From positions 8,426,425 through 8,490,424 of the forward strand of contig NZ_JAQNDM010000002.1 in assembly GCF_028368975.1 (NCBI RefSeq): 64,000 nucleotides of DNA, given 5' to 3'. The notes beneath the pieces are model-generated. The model had not been told where the DNA came from, searched no databases, and was given only the letters and a program-made list of their open reading frames with translations. This DNA is from Stigmatella ashevillena (GTDB lineage Bacteria > Myxococcota > Myxococcia > Myxococcales > Myxococcaceae). The translations under genes and the position numbers were made by a program. The first letter of the stretch is position 1. Each line of letters starts with the position of its first letter. Positions 8,750 to 17,588 of this stretch are shown here, in pieces.

Positions 8750-8900
8750 GCTCCCTTGGCGGGGAAGCAACCTTGGCCAGGGTGTGCGCGGGGGGGATGC
8801 ATCCAGCTTCCGGGCCCCCCTGGGCCAAATCCATTGAAGACAGGGTAGATTGGGATTTATCCGCCGTTCTGCCTCGTCCTCCTTCCTGGCCCAATCGCGC

Positions 8901-10730
8901 ATGAAGCTCAGCCTTGCAGCCCGGGTGACCGCAGCCTTCTTGCTGGTGGTGTTCGTGCTGACGTTTGGCAGCGTGGCGATGGTGGCCATGTCGCTGCGCA
9001 AGAGCCTCGAAGAGGGGCTCGCCCGGAACATGGAGCAGGACATCGTTAGCTGGCATGGGCTCCTGGAGCAGGAGGGGCGGGTGCTCGCGGCGTCGGCCCG
9101 CGGGGTCGCCAACGGGCCCGTCCTCCGCTCGGTGCTCGCGGGAGATGCGGAATCCGCCACGCTCCAGGGCCTCGCCGACGAGCAGCGCTCGCTGGTGGGC
9201 GTGGACCTGCTGCTGCTCGTGGATCCGTCCGGGAAGGTGAAGGCGGGCAGCCTCACGGGCTCGATGCCCACGGTGCCTCCCGTGGAGGAGTTGCGCGAGC
9301 GCACCGGGTTGCTCCTGAGCGAGGACGTTCCCTATTGGAGCGTGAGCATGCCCGTGGAGGCCCGAGGGCGCGTTCTGGGCTTCCTCATCCTGGGCGTCCG
9401 CCTGGACGAGGGCCCCGTGCGCAGGTTCCAGGCGCAACGCGGCACGGAGATGATGTTGCTGATGGGGCGGAGCGTGAGCGCCCGGGGCCTGCACTCGGTG
9501 AAGCCCCAGGACGTGCTTCCGGTGCTGCCCACCTCGGGGAACTTCCGCCGCTTCCTGGTGCTGCGGGGGGTGCGTGTCCTGGCGGCCCAGGTGGAGGTGG
9601 GCGAGGGGTTGCGGCTGGTGCTCGTGCGCAGCGCGGAGGAGGACTATGTCCGCTTCCATTCCACCCAGATGGGGCTCATCGGGCTGGGGGCCGCGTGTGC
9701 GCTCATCGCCGGCGCGGTGGCGTTTCTCATTGCCCGGCGGGTGACGGAGCCGCTGCGGCAGCTCACCGCCGCCGCGGCGCGCGTGGTGGCGGAAGGGGAC
9801 TTCCGGGGGACGCTGGAGGTGAACTCACGGGATGAGATTGGGGAGTTGGCCACCTCGTTCCGGCAGATGATGCACCAGTTGCGGGATGTGCTGCTGGCGC
9901 TGCGCGCGGCCTCCACGCAGTTGGAAGCCGCCGCGACGCAGCTCTCCCTGGAGGCCTCGGAGCAGAACCGCACGGCCACGCGGCAGGTGGCCGCCCTCTA
10001 CGAGACCCAGGTGACGGCGCAAGAGCTCCAGCGCAGCTCCCAGGCGGCGGCCCTGCGGGCCCAGACGATCCTCCAGGTCGCCGAGCAGGCGGACTCTCTG
10101 GGGAGCGCGGGCGAGCTCTCCGTGGAGAGCAGCGTGGGCGGGCTCACGCACATCCGGGAGCAGGTGGATCAGATCGCCCGCACCAGCCAGGAGCTCCAGC
10201 AGCGCACGGCTCAGATTGGCGGAATCACGCAGACGGTGAAGGACCTGGCGGACCAGTCCAACATGTTGGCGCTCAATGCCGCCATCGAGGCGGTGCGCAG
10301 CGGCGAGCACGGCAAGGGCTTCGGCGTGGTGGCCCGGGAAATCCGCTCCCTGGCGGACCAGTCCGCCGAGGCCACGGGACGGGTGCAGGAGATCCTCACC
10401 GACATCAGCCGGGCGATTGCCGCCACCGTCCATACCAGCGAGAGCGGGGCACGCGAGGTGGAGGGCGGGTTGGCCCAGGTGCGCGCCACGGGAGACAGCC
10501 TGCGTGCGCTGGCCTCCCTCATTCATGACAATGGGCTCGCGGTGAGGGAGATCGCCGAGACAGTGAGCCAGCAGGATGCCGGCATCGCGCAGATCTTCGA
10601 GGCGTTGAGGGATCTCTCGATGCTCTCCCAGGAGACCGTGACGCGCCTGACGGCCACGGAGCAGGCCGCCTCGAAGCTCTCCCTGGCCTCACGGGAGGTG
10701 GGCTCCATCGTGGGCCAGTACAAGCTGTGA
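8901..10730 (+). CDS. Methyl-accepting chemotaxis protein
   Basis: The start at 8901 ([15 protein letters not shown]) places the first membrane helix at residues 8-30. A periplasmic sensor region of about 220 residues (Cache-like in length and pattern) follows. The second membrane helix is near residues 257-277 and leads into a HAMP domain ([21 protein letters not shown]). The cytoplasmic part carries the conserved chemoreceptor hairpin: residues from about 455 read [10 protein letters not shown] then [14 protein letters not shown]. This region docks CheA and CheW. No adjacent che genes are present, so it must signal to a cluster elsewhere. A real stimulus cannot be read from the sequence. 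The 609-residue length is normal for the family. Confidence 0.92.
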   Translation: MKLSLAARVTAAFLLVVFVLTFGSVAMVAMSLRKSLEEGLARNMEQDIVSWHGLLEQEGRVLAASARGVANGPVLRSVLAGDAESATLQGLADEQRSLVGVDLLLLVDPSGKVKAGSLTGSMPTVPPVEELRERTGLLLSEDVPYWSVSMPVEARGRVLGFLILGVRLDEGPVRRFQAQRGTEMMLLMGRSVSARGLHSVKPQDVLPVLPTSGNFRRFLVLRGVRVLAAQVEVGEGLRLVLVRSAEEDYVRFHSTQMGLIGLGAACALIAGAVAFLIARRVTEPLRQLTAAAARVVAEGDFRGTLEVNSRDEIGELATSFRQMMHQLRDVLLALRAASTQLEAAATQLSLEASEQNRTATRQVAALYETQVTAQELQRSSQAAALRAQTILQVAEQADSLGSAGELSVESSVGGLTHIREQVDQIARTSQELQQRTAQIGGITQTVKDLADQSNMLALNAAIEAVRSGEHGKGFGVVAREIRSLADQSAEATGRVQEILTDISRAIAATVHTSESGAREVEGGLAQVRATGDSLRALASLIHDNGLAVREIAETVSQQDAGIAQIFEALRDLSMLSQETVTRLTATEQAASKLSLASREVGSIVGQYKL

Positions 10731-10758
10731 GGTGTGGCGGGCGCGGTTCCCGGCGCGT

Positions 10759-12258
10759 TTACCGAGGTTGTCCTTCGCGTCCGTTGCCCCCTCCCTCGGT
10801 CACCCACCCCGAGAGGGCGGGGCCCGTGGGGGCTGCCAGCTCGTAAGCCTGGAGGCCCAGGAAGACGGTGCTGTCATTGCCCGCATCCCAGTTGAGCCTG
10901 GCGCCCAGGAACAGCCGGCCCTGGTGGAGCGCGGGGGGCGTCACGAACGGCGCCTGACCCTGAAGCTTGCAGGCCGCCAGCTCCTGGCCCTCCTGGGAGA
11001 ACTCGTGCAGGTAGGAGTCGAAGTACGAATCCTCGCCCTGGCACCCGAACTCGCAGTCCTCCGGGACGGGCCGATCCACCAGCAGGAGCGTGCCCCGGGC
11101 GGTGAGCAGGGGCGCGGAAGGCGAGCCCCCCACGGGCAGCGTCCACCGGAGCGCGCCATCCGTCGCATCCACGCCATAGAAGAACTGGCCGCTCACGTGG
11201 GGCTCCGTGGGGCATGAGGGCCCCGTGCACCGGCCGTCCGCGAGGGCCAGCAGGTCCTTGCCACCGAGCGCCACGTTGCCGTGCGGGTAAGGACCGAAGG
11301 GAAGCTCTCCCTCGGAGCGGTAATGGGGGATACCGACCACCGCCAGCACGGCCCGGAAGGCCCCCGTGTCGGCATCCGCGAGCTCCTCGCTCGAGAGCAG
11401 CAGCGTTCCGCCGTTCACGGCGAGGGGCTCACGGTGCCCCGCCCGCGTTGCCTTCCACCGGGGCGTCCCATCCGCCGTATAGGAGAGCACGTCGGTCTGC
11501 TCACGGCCCCAGTCAAAGGTGGACGTGTAGAGGTGGCCCTGCGCATCGGCGATGGGCTGGGAGAGGCGCTGGGGGGTGTTCACCTGCCAGGAGACTTCGC
11601 CCGTGGCCGCGTCCAGGGCGATCAGCGCGTTGCACGTCGCGCTTGTGCCATAGGCGTGCACGGCGACCACGAGGTTGGACTGGGCAAGGACGGGGGCGGA
11701 GACCCAGGCCCAACTGCACCCCGCCGCGAGCAGGGGCGAGAGGGGAGCCGTCCACAGGACGCTGCCATCCACCGCCGACAGTGCCGAGACGCGGGGCGTG
11801 GCCCGATCGAACGTCCCATAGAGACGCCCGCCGGAGATGAGATCCACGTGCACGTACTCCGTCCCCGAAAGGGTCCGCCGGTACCGTGTGGCGCCGTCCC
11901 GGGTGAACGAGAGGACCTCGCAAATGCGTTGCTCGAGGGGGCCGTCCTCCGACACGTCCCAGAAGCGGGGACACTCCGTGGCGTAGAGGTTTCCCTCGGC
12001 GTCCATCGTGCCGGTGAACTCGAGCGCGCGCTCCTCGCGAGGCACGTAGGACCAAGCGAGCTTGGCTGTTCCCTCGGCGCCTGAGCAGGACGAGAGGGAT
12101 TGGCTGTCCGGCTCCTCTTCGGGCGCCAGCAGACTCCCCGGCGCTTCGGAGGGGGGAAGGGACGGAGTGCCACTTTCCGTCAGCGGAGAGCCCGCATCTT
12201 CTGGAGCGCAGCCCGCCAGCACACAGAGTCCCGCCACCACGCTCCACGTCCAACCCAT
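10759..12258 (-). CDS. Lipoprotein with PQQ-like beta-propeller repeats
   Basis: The start at 12,258 has GGAGG a few bases upstream and gives a lipoprotein signal with lipobox LAGC. The mature 480-residue part contains repeated blocks such as LIALDAATGEVSWQVNT, SALDGSVLW-type strands and YGVDATDGALRWTLPVGG. These are the signature of PQQ/quinoprotein-like eight-bladed propellers. I do not see an enzyme active site, so a structural or binding role at the outer membrane is likelier than dehydrogenase activity. It ends 28 bases from the convergent chemoreceptor gene. Confidence 0.82.
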   Translation of the reverse strand: MGWTWSVVAGLCVLAGCAPEDAGSPLTESGTPSLPPSEAPGSLLAPEEEPDSQSLSSCSGAEGTAKLAWSYVPREERALEFTGTMDAEGNLYATECPRFWDVSEDGPLEQRICEVLSFTRDGATRYRRTLSGTEYVHVDLISGGRLYGTFDRATPRVSALSAVDGSVLWTAPLSPLLAAGCSWAWVSAPVLAQSNLVVAVHAYGTSATCNALIALDAATGEVSWQVNTPQRLSQPIADAQGHLYTSTFDWGREQTDVLSYTADGTPRWKATRAGHREPLAVNGGTLLLSSEELADADTGAFRAVLAVVGIPHYRSEGELPFGPYPHGNVALGGKDLLALADGRCTGPSCPTEPHVSGQFFYGVDATDGALRWTLPVGGSPSAPLLTARGTLLLVDRPVPEDCEFGCQGEDSYFDSYLHEFSQEGQELAACKLQGQAPFVTPPALHQGRLFLGARLNWDAGNDSTVFLGLQAYELAAPTGPALSGWVTEGGGNGREGQPR

Positions 12259-12364
12259 GACACGCCTCCCGCCCTTCAAGGTGATGCGGGAGGCTGGTCA
12301 CTCGATTATTCCCGCGCAACGCTCATGGGACGGAGCGAGCGCTTCGCTGACCGGCTGGTGGTGC

Positions 12365-13126
12365 TCAGCCCGGCTCGCCGCCGTCGATGGCGTACGCCGC
12401 CCCGGTGACTCCCGCAGCGGCCTCCGAGGCCAGGAAGAGGCACACGGCGGCCACTTCCTGGGGCAGGATGATCCGGCCCATGGCGTTCATCGCCGCGAGC
12501 GCCTCGCGCGCCTGCTCCTGGGTACGCCCGGTGGCCTGGGTGATGCTGCCCACGGCGGAGGAGAACATGTCCGTCTCCACCCAGCCCGGGTTCACCTGAT
12601 TCACCGTCACGCCCTTGCGCGCGTACTCCACCGCCAGCGCCCGCGTCATGCCGAGCAGGGCGTGCTTCGAGGCGCAGTAGGCGGAGGTGTAACGGGCCCC
12701 GCGTGTCGCCGTGATGGAGCCGATGCTGATGACGCGTCCTCCGCCTGCCGCCACCATCGCGGGAATCAGCTCGCGGCAGAAGATGAAGGGCGCCGTCACG
12801 TTCACCGCCATGACGCGGTTCAAATCCTCCGTGCGTGTCTTCGTCAGGGGGGCCGACAGGGTGATGCCCGCGTTGTTCACCAGCACCCGGGGCGCTCCGG
12901 CCTGGAGCACCGTGCGGCAGGCCTCCAGCACGGCGGCTTCGTTCGCCACGTCCACCGCCAGCGGGCGCAGGGCTTCGCCCGCCTCCTTGCGCAGTTCCTC
13001 CAGGGCCTCCGCCGAGCGGGCCAGTGCCCACACGTCATAGCCCTCGCGGATGAAGGCCAGCGCCACTTCCCGGCCAATGCCCCGGCTGGCACCCGTCACC
13101 ACAGCTGTCTTCTTGGGAGTCGTCAT
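12365..13126 (-). CDS. SDR-family NAD(P)-dependent oxidoreductase (FabG-like)
   Basis: This is a classical short-chain dehydrogenase of 253 residues. The cofactor motif TGASRGIG is at residues 11-18, NNAG at 84-87, and the catalytic Ser137, Tyr150 and Lys154 lie in the SIGS and YCASK segments. The C-terminal TGAAYAIDGGEPG is also typical. Such enzymes interconvert alcohols and ketones; 3-oxoacyl-ACP reductase activity is one possibility. It is divergent from glutaryl-CoA dehydrogenase with a 122-base gap, so a role in acyl or amino-acid degradation is plausible but unproven. Confidence 0.9.
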   Translation of the reverse strand: MTTPKKTAVVTGASRGIGREVALAFIREGYDVWALARSAEALEELRKEAGEALRPLAVDVANEAAVLEACRTVLQAGAPRVLVNNAGITLSAPLTKTRTEDLNRVMAVNVTAPFIFCRELIPAMVAAGGGRVISIGSITATRGARYTSAYCASKHALLGMTRALAVEYARKGVTVNQVNPGWVETDMFSSAVGSITQATGRTQEQAREALAAMNAMGRIILPQEVAAVCLFLASEAAAGVTGAAYAIDGGEPG

Positions 13127-13248
13127 GGGGAGAGAAGATAGCCAGACCGGCCCGGTGTCAGGGGGCTTGCGTGGTGCGCGGGCGTGGTTTGACTGCCCTG
13201 GGGGCGGGGGTTACAAGCCCGCGCATCCCGCCCACCCGAGGACATCCC

Positions 13249-14430
13249 ATGCCGCGCGCGGAGATCACCGATCTGCTCCTGCTCGAGGAGTTGCTGACGG
13301 ACGAAGAGAAGGCGGCCCGCGATACCGTGGCCCGCTTCGTGGACAAGGAGGTGCTGCCCATCATCGGCCACCACTTCCGCGAGGGGACGTTTCCCGCCCA
13401 CCTCATTCCAGGCCTCGCGGAGATGGGCGTGCTGGGCGCCAACCTCCAGGGCTACGGCTGCGCGGGGATGAACACCGTCAGCTATGGCCTCATCCTCCAG
13501 GAACTGGAGCGGGGGGACTCTGGGCTGCGCTCCTTCGCCTCGGTGCAGGGCTCGCTGTGCATGTTTCCCATCCATGCCTATGGCAGCGATGAGCAGAAAG
13601 AGCGGTTCCTTCCGGGCATGGCCCAGGGGCGCCTCATCGGTTGCTTTGGCCTTACCGAGCCGGACTTCGGGTCCAACCCGGGAGGCATGCGGACCCGGGC
13701 GGTGAAGGACGGGGACACATGGGTGCTCACCGGCGCGAAGGCGTGGATCACCAATGGCGCCATCGCGGATGTGGCGGTGGTGTGGGCCAAGACGGAGGAG
13801 GGGGGCGCCGAGTCCATTCGCGGCTTCCTGGTGGAGAAGGGGATGCCGGGGTTCACGGCGCGGGAGATTCCCGGCAAGTTCTCGCTGCGCGCCTCGGTGA
13901 CGAGCGAGCTGTCCTTCCAGGAGGTGCGGGTGCCTGGGCGCAATGTGCTGCCGAAGGTGACGGGCCTGCGAGGGCCGCTGTCCTGTCTCAACAATGCGCG
14001 CCTGGGAATCGCTTTCGCGGTGACTGGGGCCGCCATCGCCTGTTTCGAGGGGGCCCGCGAGTACGCGCTGTCCCGCAAGCAGTTCGATGGCAAGTCCATT
14101 GCCGGCTACCAGCTCACCCAGGAGAAGCTGGCGGACATGCTGCAAGAGATCGTCAAGGCGCAGCTCCTGGCCTTGCGGTTGGCGCGGCTCAAGGATGAGG
14201 GCAAGGCGACGCCCGTGATGGTGAGCCTGGCCAAGCGCAACAACGTGAAGGCCGCGCTGGAGATTGCCCGCTCCGCGCGCGGAGTGTACGGCGCCAACGG
14301 CGTCACCGACGCGTACCCGCCGGTTCGTCACATGCTCAACCTGGAGAGCGTCTTCACCTACGAAGGCACCCATGAGGTGCACACGCTGGTGCTGGGCAAG
14401 GCCATCACCGGCATCGATGCCTTCAACTGA
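13249..14430 (+). CDS. gcdH: Glutaryl-CoA dehydrogenase
   Basis: GAGGA lies five bases before ATG 13,249. The 393-residue flavoprotein matches the glutaryl-CoA branch of acyl-CoA dehydrogenases along its length: SVQGSLCMFPIHAYGS, GCFGLTEPDFGS, GKFSLRAS, CLNNARLGIA, RNNVKAAL and the catalytic Glu372 in YEGTHEVH. The Arg in GLRSFASVQ corresponds to the glutarate-binding arginine of the human enzyme. It oxidises and decarboxylates glutaryl-CoA to crotonyl-CoA in lysine, tryptophan and benzoate breakdown, using FAD and an electron-transfer flavoprotein. No other gene of the pathway is adjacent. Confidence 0.93.
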   Translation: MPRAEITDLLLLEELLTDEEKAARDTVARFVDKEVLPIIGHHFREGTFPAHLIPGLAEMGVLGANLQGYGCAGMNTVSYGLILQELERGDSGLRSFASVQGSLCMFPIHAYGSDEQKERFLPGMAQGRLIGCFGLTEPDFGSNPGGMRTRAVKDGDTWVLTGAKAWITNGAIADVAVVWAKTEEGGAESIRGFLVEKGMPGFTAREIPGKFSLRASVTSELSFQEVRVPGRNVLPKVTGLRGPLSCLNNARLGIAFAVTGAAIACFEGAREYALSRKQFDGKSIAGYQLTQEKLADMLQEIVKAQLLALRLARLKDEGKATPVMVSLAKRNNVKAALEIARSARGVYGANGVTDAYPPVRHMLNLESVFTYEGTHEVHTLVLGKAITGIDAFN

Positions 14431-14441
14431 CCCCGGCCTTG

Positions 14442-14467
14442 GGGCCCCTCCTGGGAAAGAGGGGCCC
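14442..14467. terminator. 9-bp hairpin between convergent genes
   Basis: GGGCCCCTC (14442-14450) and GAGGGGCCC (14459-14467) pair exactly around an 8-base loop. It lies between the ends of gcdH and the convergent DUF2058 gene and can serve both. Confidence 0.65.
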
Positions 14468-14494
14468 GAACCTGGCCGGGGAGAAGCGGGGCGG

Positions 14495-15298
14495 CTACGG
14501 GGCTTGCGGCTCCGGGGTGCCTGAGCCCGGGGCGGCGTTTTCCTCGCCGGTGGGCGCGGCGCTCTCGGTCTCGGCAGCGCCCTCGTCGGCCTCGGGCTCG
14601 TCCGGAATCTCCGGCGCGGTGCCCGCGGCCTCCGCGGCCTGCTGGGTCTTGACGTCCTCGTCGCTCATGAAGCCGATGGGGCTTTCCTTGCGGTTGAGGA
14701 AGCGCACGGCCTTCTTCGAGAGCGTGAACATCTGCTCCGCCGTGGCGGCTGGCACCAGCGAGTGTTCAATCTGCGCCGGTTCGGGGCGCTCCACCACCGC
14801 GAGCACGCCATCCTCCAACTGCTTCGCCTGGGTGGGGCTCAGCTCCAGCCGGCGCAGCTTGCCCTTGCGCGTCATGAAGTAGAACGTCGTCTCCCCGGCC
14901 TCGTTGGCCACCTGGGCGCCCTGCACCAGCTCCCTCAGGGCCTTGTCCAGCTCGGCCTGCTTCTTCGACTCGATGCGCTGGTATGCCTTGGAGCCGGGCA
15001 TCGGGGGCAGTTTGGGGATGGGCCGCTCGGCGGCGGCGGGCGCAGGGCGTCCCGGAGGGGGACGGCTCGCTTCTCGCCGGGGCGGGCGCTCGTCCTTTCG
15101 CGGGGGCCGCTCGTCCCGGCGGGGAGGCCGCTCGTCCCTTCGCGCGGGCCGCTCGTCCCGGCGAGGCGCCCCACCCTCAGGGCGCTGCGACTGGACAGGG
15201 GGCGGGCGGCGAGGGGCCGGGGCGCTTGTCTCTGCTTTTTTGGCCTGATCCTCGGATACGAGGCCTGCTTTCATGAGTTTGTCGCGCAGGTTCTGCAT
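14495..15298 (-). CDS. DUF2058 (YaiL-like) protein with Arg-rich repeats
   Basis: The N-terminus (LRDKLMKAGLVSEDQAKKAE) and the core (VANEAGETTFYFMTRKGKLRRLELSP, then LEDGVLAVV) match the DUF2058 family, to which E. coli YaiL belongs and which is described as nucleic-acid-associated. Between them, residues 30-90 carry tandem RRDERPP-type repeats, a very basic disordered linker not seen in the short enterobacterial members. The last 60 residues are acidic and Ala/Pro-rich. RNA or DNA binding is a reasonable inference from the charge pattern; the biochemical role of the family is unclear. Confidence 0.75.
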   Translation of the reverse strand: MQNLRDKLMKAGLVSEDQAKKAETSAPAPRRPPPVQSQRPEGGAPRRDERPARRDERPPRRDERPPRKDERPPRREASRPPPGRPAPAAAERPIPKLPPMPGSKAYQRIESKKQAELDKALRELVQGAQVANEAGETTFYFMTRKGKLRRLELSPTQAKQLEDGVLAVVERPEPAQIEHSLVPAATAEQMFTLSKKAVRFLNRKESPIGFMSDEDVKTQQAAEAAGTAPEIPDEPEADEGAAETESAAPTGEENAAPGSGTPEPQAP

Positions 15299-15396
15299 GG
15301 GTCCGGCGTTCTATCCCTTGCACAGCCGGGCGCAAGGGGCGCTTGCCGCGTCTGTATGCGCCACGTAACTTGCGCCGTCCGCCCGCCGGAGGAGCC

Positions 15397-16410
15397 GTGA
15401 GCCGTTTCAAGAGGTCCGTACTCGTCGCCGCCCTGGCGCTTTCTGCCTGTTCAGACCCTGTCGATAAGGCAGCCAAGGCGCGCATCTTCTCGGCCGAGGA
15501 CCCTCCGAAGGTGGTGGCCTCGGCCGCCGAGAAGCTTCCTCCGGAGGATGTGGCCGACAACCCACAGGTGGCCCGGCGCATCCTCGGCATGGACGCCGCG
15601 GAAGTCACCGAGCGCCTCGGCCCCTATACCTACAAGGCCACCCTCACCTACGAGTGGACCACGGGCGATGCGCCCCCGGTGAAGGTTTCCGAGACGCGCA
15701 CCCTCCAGGCAGGCCCGGGCGGCGTCAGCGGCGACTTTCATGGTGTGCTGGAGAACAGCCGGGACCAGGGCCTGGAGGTGATGCGCGTGGGGGGCAAGGT
15801 CTACGCCCGCAACCGCTACGGCACCTTCCGCCAGCGCCTGCGCGACCGGGGCATGGCCGAGCGCACCCGCACGGAGCTGACCGGCGCCATCCGGGATGTG
15901 GACAGCCTCTTTCAAGGCCGCCTGCAGCTCACCCCCCAGGGGACGGTGACCTACGAGGGCCGGACCGCGTGGCGCTATGACGTGAAGCTGGGAGAGGCCG
16001 GGGAGGCCCCGCCCGTGGGCAACCTGCCCTCGGTGCTGGACCCCAAGGGGGGCCGGGACGAGACCACCCGCCGCCGGCTCGCCTTCTTCGAGCACCGCGT
16101 CCCTCAGTCCCTGGTGGGCGAGGTCCTGGTGGACTCCGAGACCTCCGTGGTCCTCAAGGTCCGGTTGAACGGCCACCTGGTGGTGCCTCCGGGCAAGGCG
16201 GCGGAGGGCGCGGAGCTGCGGATGTCGCTGAACTCCGACCTGACCGGGATTGGCCAGGACCCCCAGCTCAAGCCGCCCGAGAACTTCCTGCCCGATGCCG
16301 ACAAGCCCCAGGGCATTGCTGATGCCTTGGACCGCTTCGGAATCCCGCGCAACAAGGCGGATGCGGGGACCGCGGGCCCCGTGGACCCCCCGGAGCCTGC
16401 GGACGAGTAG
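15397..16410 (+). CDS. Hypothetical lipoprotein
   Basis: GTG 15,397 is preceded by GGAGGAG and opens a lipoprotein signal peptide with lipobox LSAC. The 337-residue product is otherwise beta-rich and mixed in charge. It contains segments such as YTYKATLTYEW, VGGKVYARNRYGTFRQR and GRTAWRYDVKLGE. These look like strands of a half-barrel, LolA- or LppX-like fold, but I cannot confirm a family. A Pro/Asp/Glu tail ends the protein. Probably periplasmic-facing and attached to the inner or outer membrane. Confidence 0.72.
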   Translation: MSRFKRSVLVAALALSACSDPVDKAAKARIFSAEDPPKVVASAAEKLPPEDVADNPQVARRILGMDAAEVTERLGPYTYKATLTYEWTTGDAPPVKVSETRTLQAGPGGVSGDFHGVLENSRDQGLEVMRVGGKVYARNRYGTFRQRLRDRGMAERTRTELTGAIRDVDSLFQGRLQLTPQGTVTYEGRTAWRYDVKLGEAGEAPPVGNLPSVLDPKGGRDETTRRRLAFFEHRVPQSLVGEVLVDSETSVVLKVRLNGHLVVPPGKAAEGAELRMSLNSDLTGIGQDPQLKPPENFLPDADKPQGIADALDRFGIPRNKADAGTAGPVDPPEPADE

Positions 16411-16545
16411 GGGGCGGGGCCAGGGAGGCTCCCTGCTTGCTCTGACGGCCGTGTCCTTCTGGGCCCGGCGACACGGGGGCGCACGCGTGTAAGTCCCCGG
16501 AAAGAGTGTGTTTCCCGTGGCCTCGGCCTTGCTGAGGCCAGGGGC

Positions 16546-17076
16546 ATGCGCCGTGTGTGGGTGGTCCTGGTGTTCTGCTTGGGAGGGCTGGCGGGGCCTG
16601 CGTGGGCGGGCCATGCCCAGAGCCTGTCCATCACGTTTTCCCCCGTGGGGGGCTTCCTGCTGACGCAAGCCGCGGAGGGAAAGGCGGCGGGCTACAGCGT
16701 GGAGGTGGGCTGGTCCTACCGCCGGACGCACGCCCTCGTGGAGGTCGGCGGACACGTGGCTTCCAGCTGGGTGCTCACCACGGCCACCCCCGTGAGTGTT
16801 CGTTTTACACCACTCCGGGAGGCGCGCCTCAGGCCCTCTTTGGGCCTGGGGGCCAGCTTCCTGATTCCCCATGTGCGGGCCGTCTCCCGGCAGGAGGGCC
16901 ATCCGGGGCTGCTGGTGGGGCTGGAATTGAGCGCGGGGCTAGAATTGGGCCTCGCAGAGGGTTGGTTTCTTTCCTCGGAAGCCTATTATCAGAACTTCTC
17001 GGCCCAACCGGAGCCGCTCTCGGGCGAGCGCCAGGGGATGTCTTCGGTGTTCCTGGGGATGGGGTTTCGCCTGTAG
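16546..17076 (+). CDS. Small outer-membrane beta-barrel-like protein
   Basis: The 176-residue protein has a Sec signal peptide (residues 1-24, cleavage near WAGHA). Its mature part alternates hydrophobic and polar residues and ends in FLGMGFRL, an aromatic-plus-terminal-hydrophobic pattern used by barrel proteins for outer-membrane insertion. The short size suggests an eight-stranded barrel. No neighbour clarifies its role. Confidence 0.6.
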   Translation: MRRVWVVLVFCLGGLAGPAWAGHAQSLSITFSPVGGFLLTQAAEGKAAGYSVEVGWSYRRTHALVEVGGHVASSWVLTTATPVSVRFTPLREARLRPSLGLGASFLIPHVRAVSRQEGHPGLLVGLELSAGLELGLAEGWFLSSEAYYQNFSAQPEPLSGERQGMSSVFLGMGFRL

Positions 17077-17225
17077 CGCGCCGCCCGGAGCGCTACATCC
17101 GGGCAGCAAGATGTTGGAAGAAAATTTGACCCACCTCTTGCGTCTTCTAGAATCCCCACCGGTTGCGGCCCAGACGCGTCTGACATGCTCACATGTTCAG
17201 CGGCTGCCACTTCAAGGGAGCACAG

Positions 17226-17570
17226 ATGGAGCGCAAGGTCGGTAGTAGCACGGTCACGACGAAGGAGGTCAAAACGGCGCTGGAGAAGGCGCGCACGCTG
17301 ACATCCGAAGAGGAGAAGGTGCTGCGGATGCGCCATGGCGCTGGCGCTCCCAGTTCGCGCGCTCCGCTCCCTCGCGCCGCGGGCAACAACGAAGAGCTGG
17401 CTGACGAGCTGCTCGTCATCGAGATGCAGCTCATGAAGGCGCTGCGCGCGCGCACGGGCCAGACGAAGACGGGCAGCAAGAGCACCGCGAAGGCTGCGGC
17501 GCCGGCAAAGGAGCCGGTCAAGAACGCGGCGAAGGAGAAGATCGTCCGCGCGCTGCGCAAGAAGAAGTAG
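17226..17570 (+). CDS. Small basic protein with a sigma-region-4-like helix
   Basis: GGAG five bases before ATG 17,226 fixes the start. The 114-residue protein contains LTSEEEKVLRMRHGAG, which strongly resembles the first helix of sigma-70 region 4 (LtprEEkVLRmRfG). The helix-turn-helix that should follow is absent. The C-terminal 45 residues are Lys/Ala-rich, like histone-type tails. It could bind RNA polymerase or DNA; this is inference. The gene ends 18 bases from a convergent peptidase gene. Confidence 0.6.
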   Translation: MERKVGSSTVTTKEVKTALEKARTLTSEEEKVLRMRHGAGAPSSRAPLPRAAGNNEELADELLVIEMQLMKALRARTGQTKTGSKSTAKAAAPAKEPVKNAAKEKIVRALRKKK

Positions 17571-17588
17571 GCCGCCGCGCGGCCACCC

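Larger units (their letters stand above)
6912..8760 (+). repeat. Segmental duplication, unit A
   Basis: About 1.85 kb, comprising the promoter region, the whole fibro-slime gene and its terminator hairpin, is repeated in direct orientation at about 39,927-41,785. The two genes differ by a 6-base net insertion in the linker of the second copy. Similarity fades just upstream of 6912 and shortly after the terminator. Confidence 0.85.

Noticed and set aside
6979-8802. Long antisense frame over fibro-slime copy 1 (and its equivalent over copy 2)
   Set aside because: It exists only because the sense gene is GC-rich; no start signal and no family-like motif.
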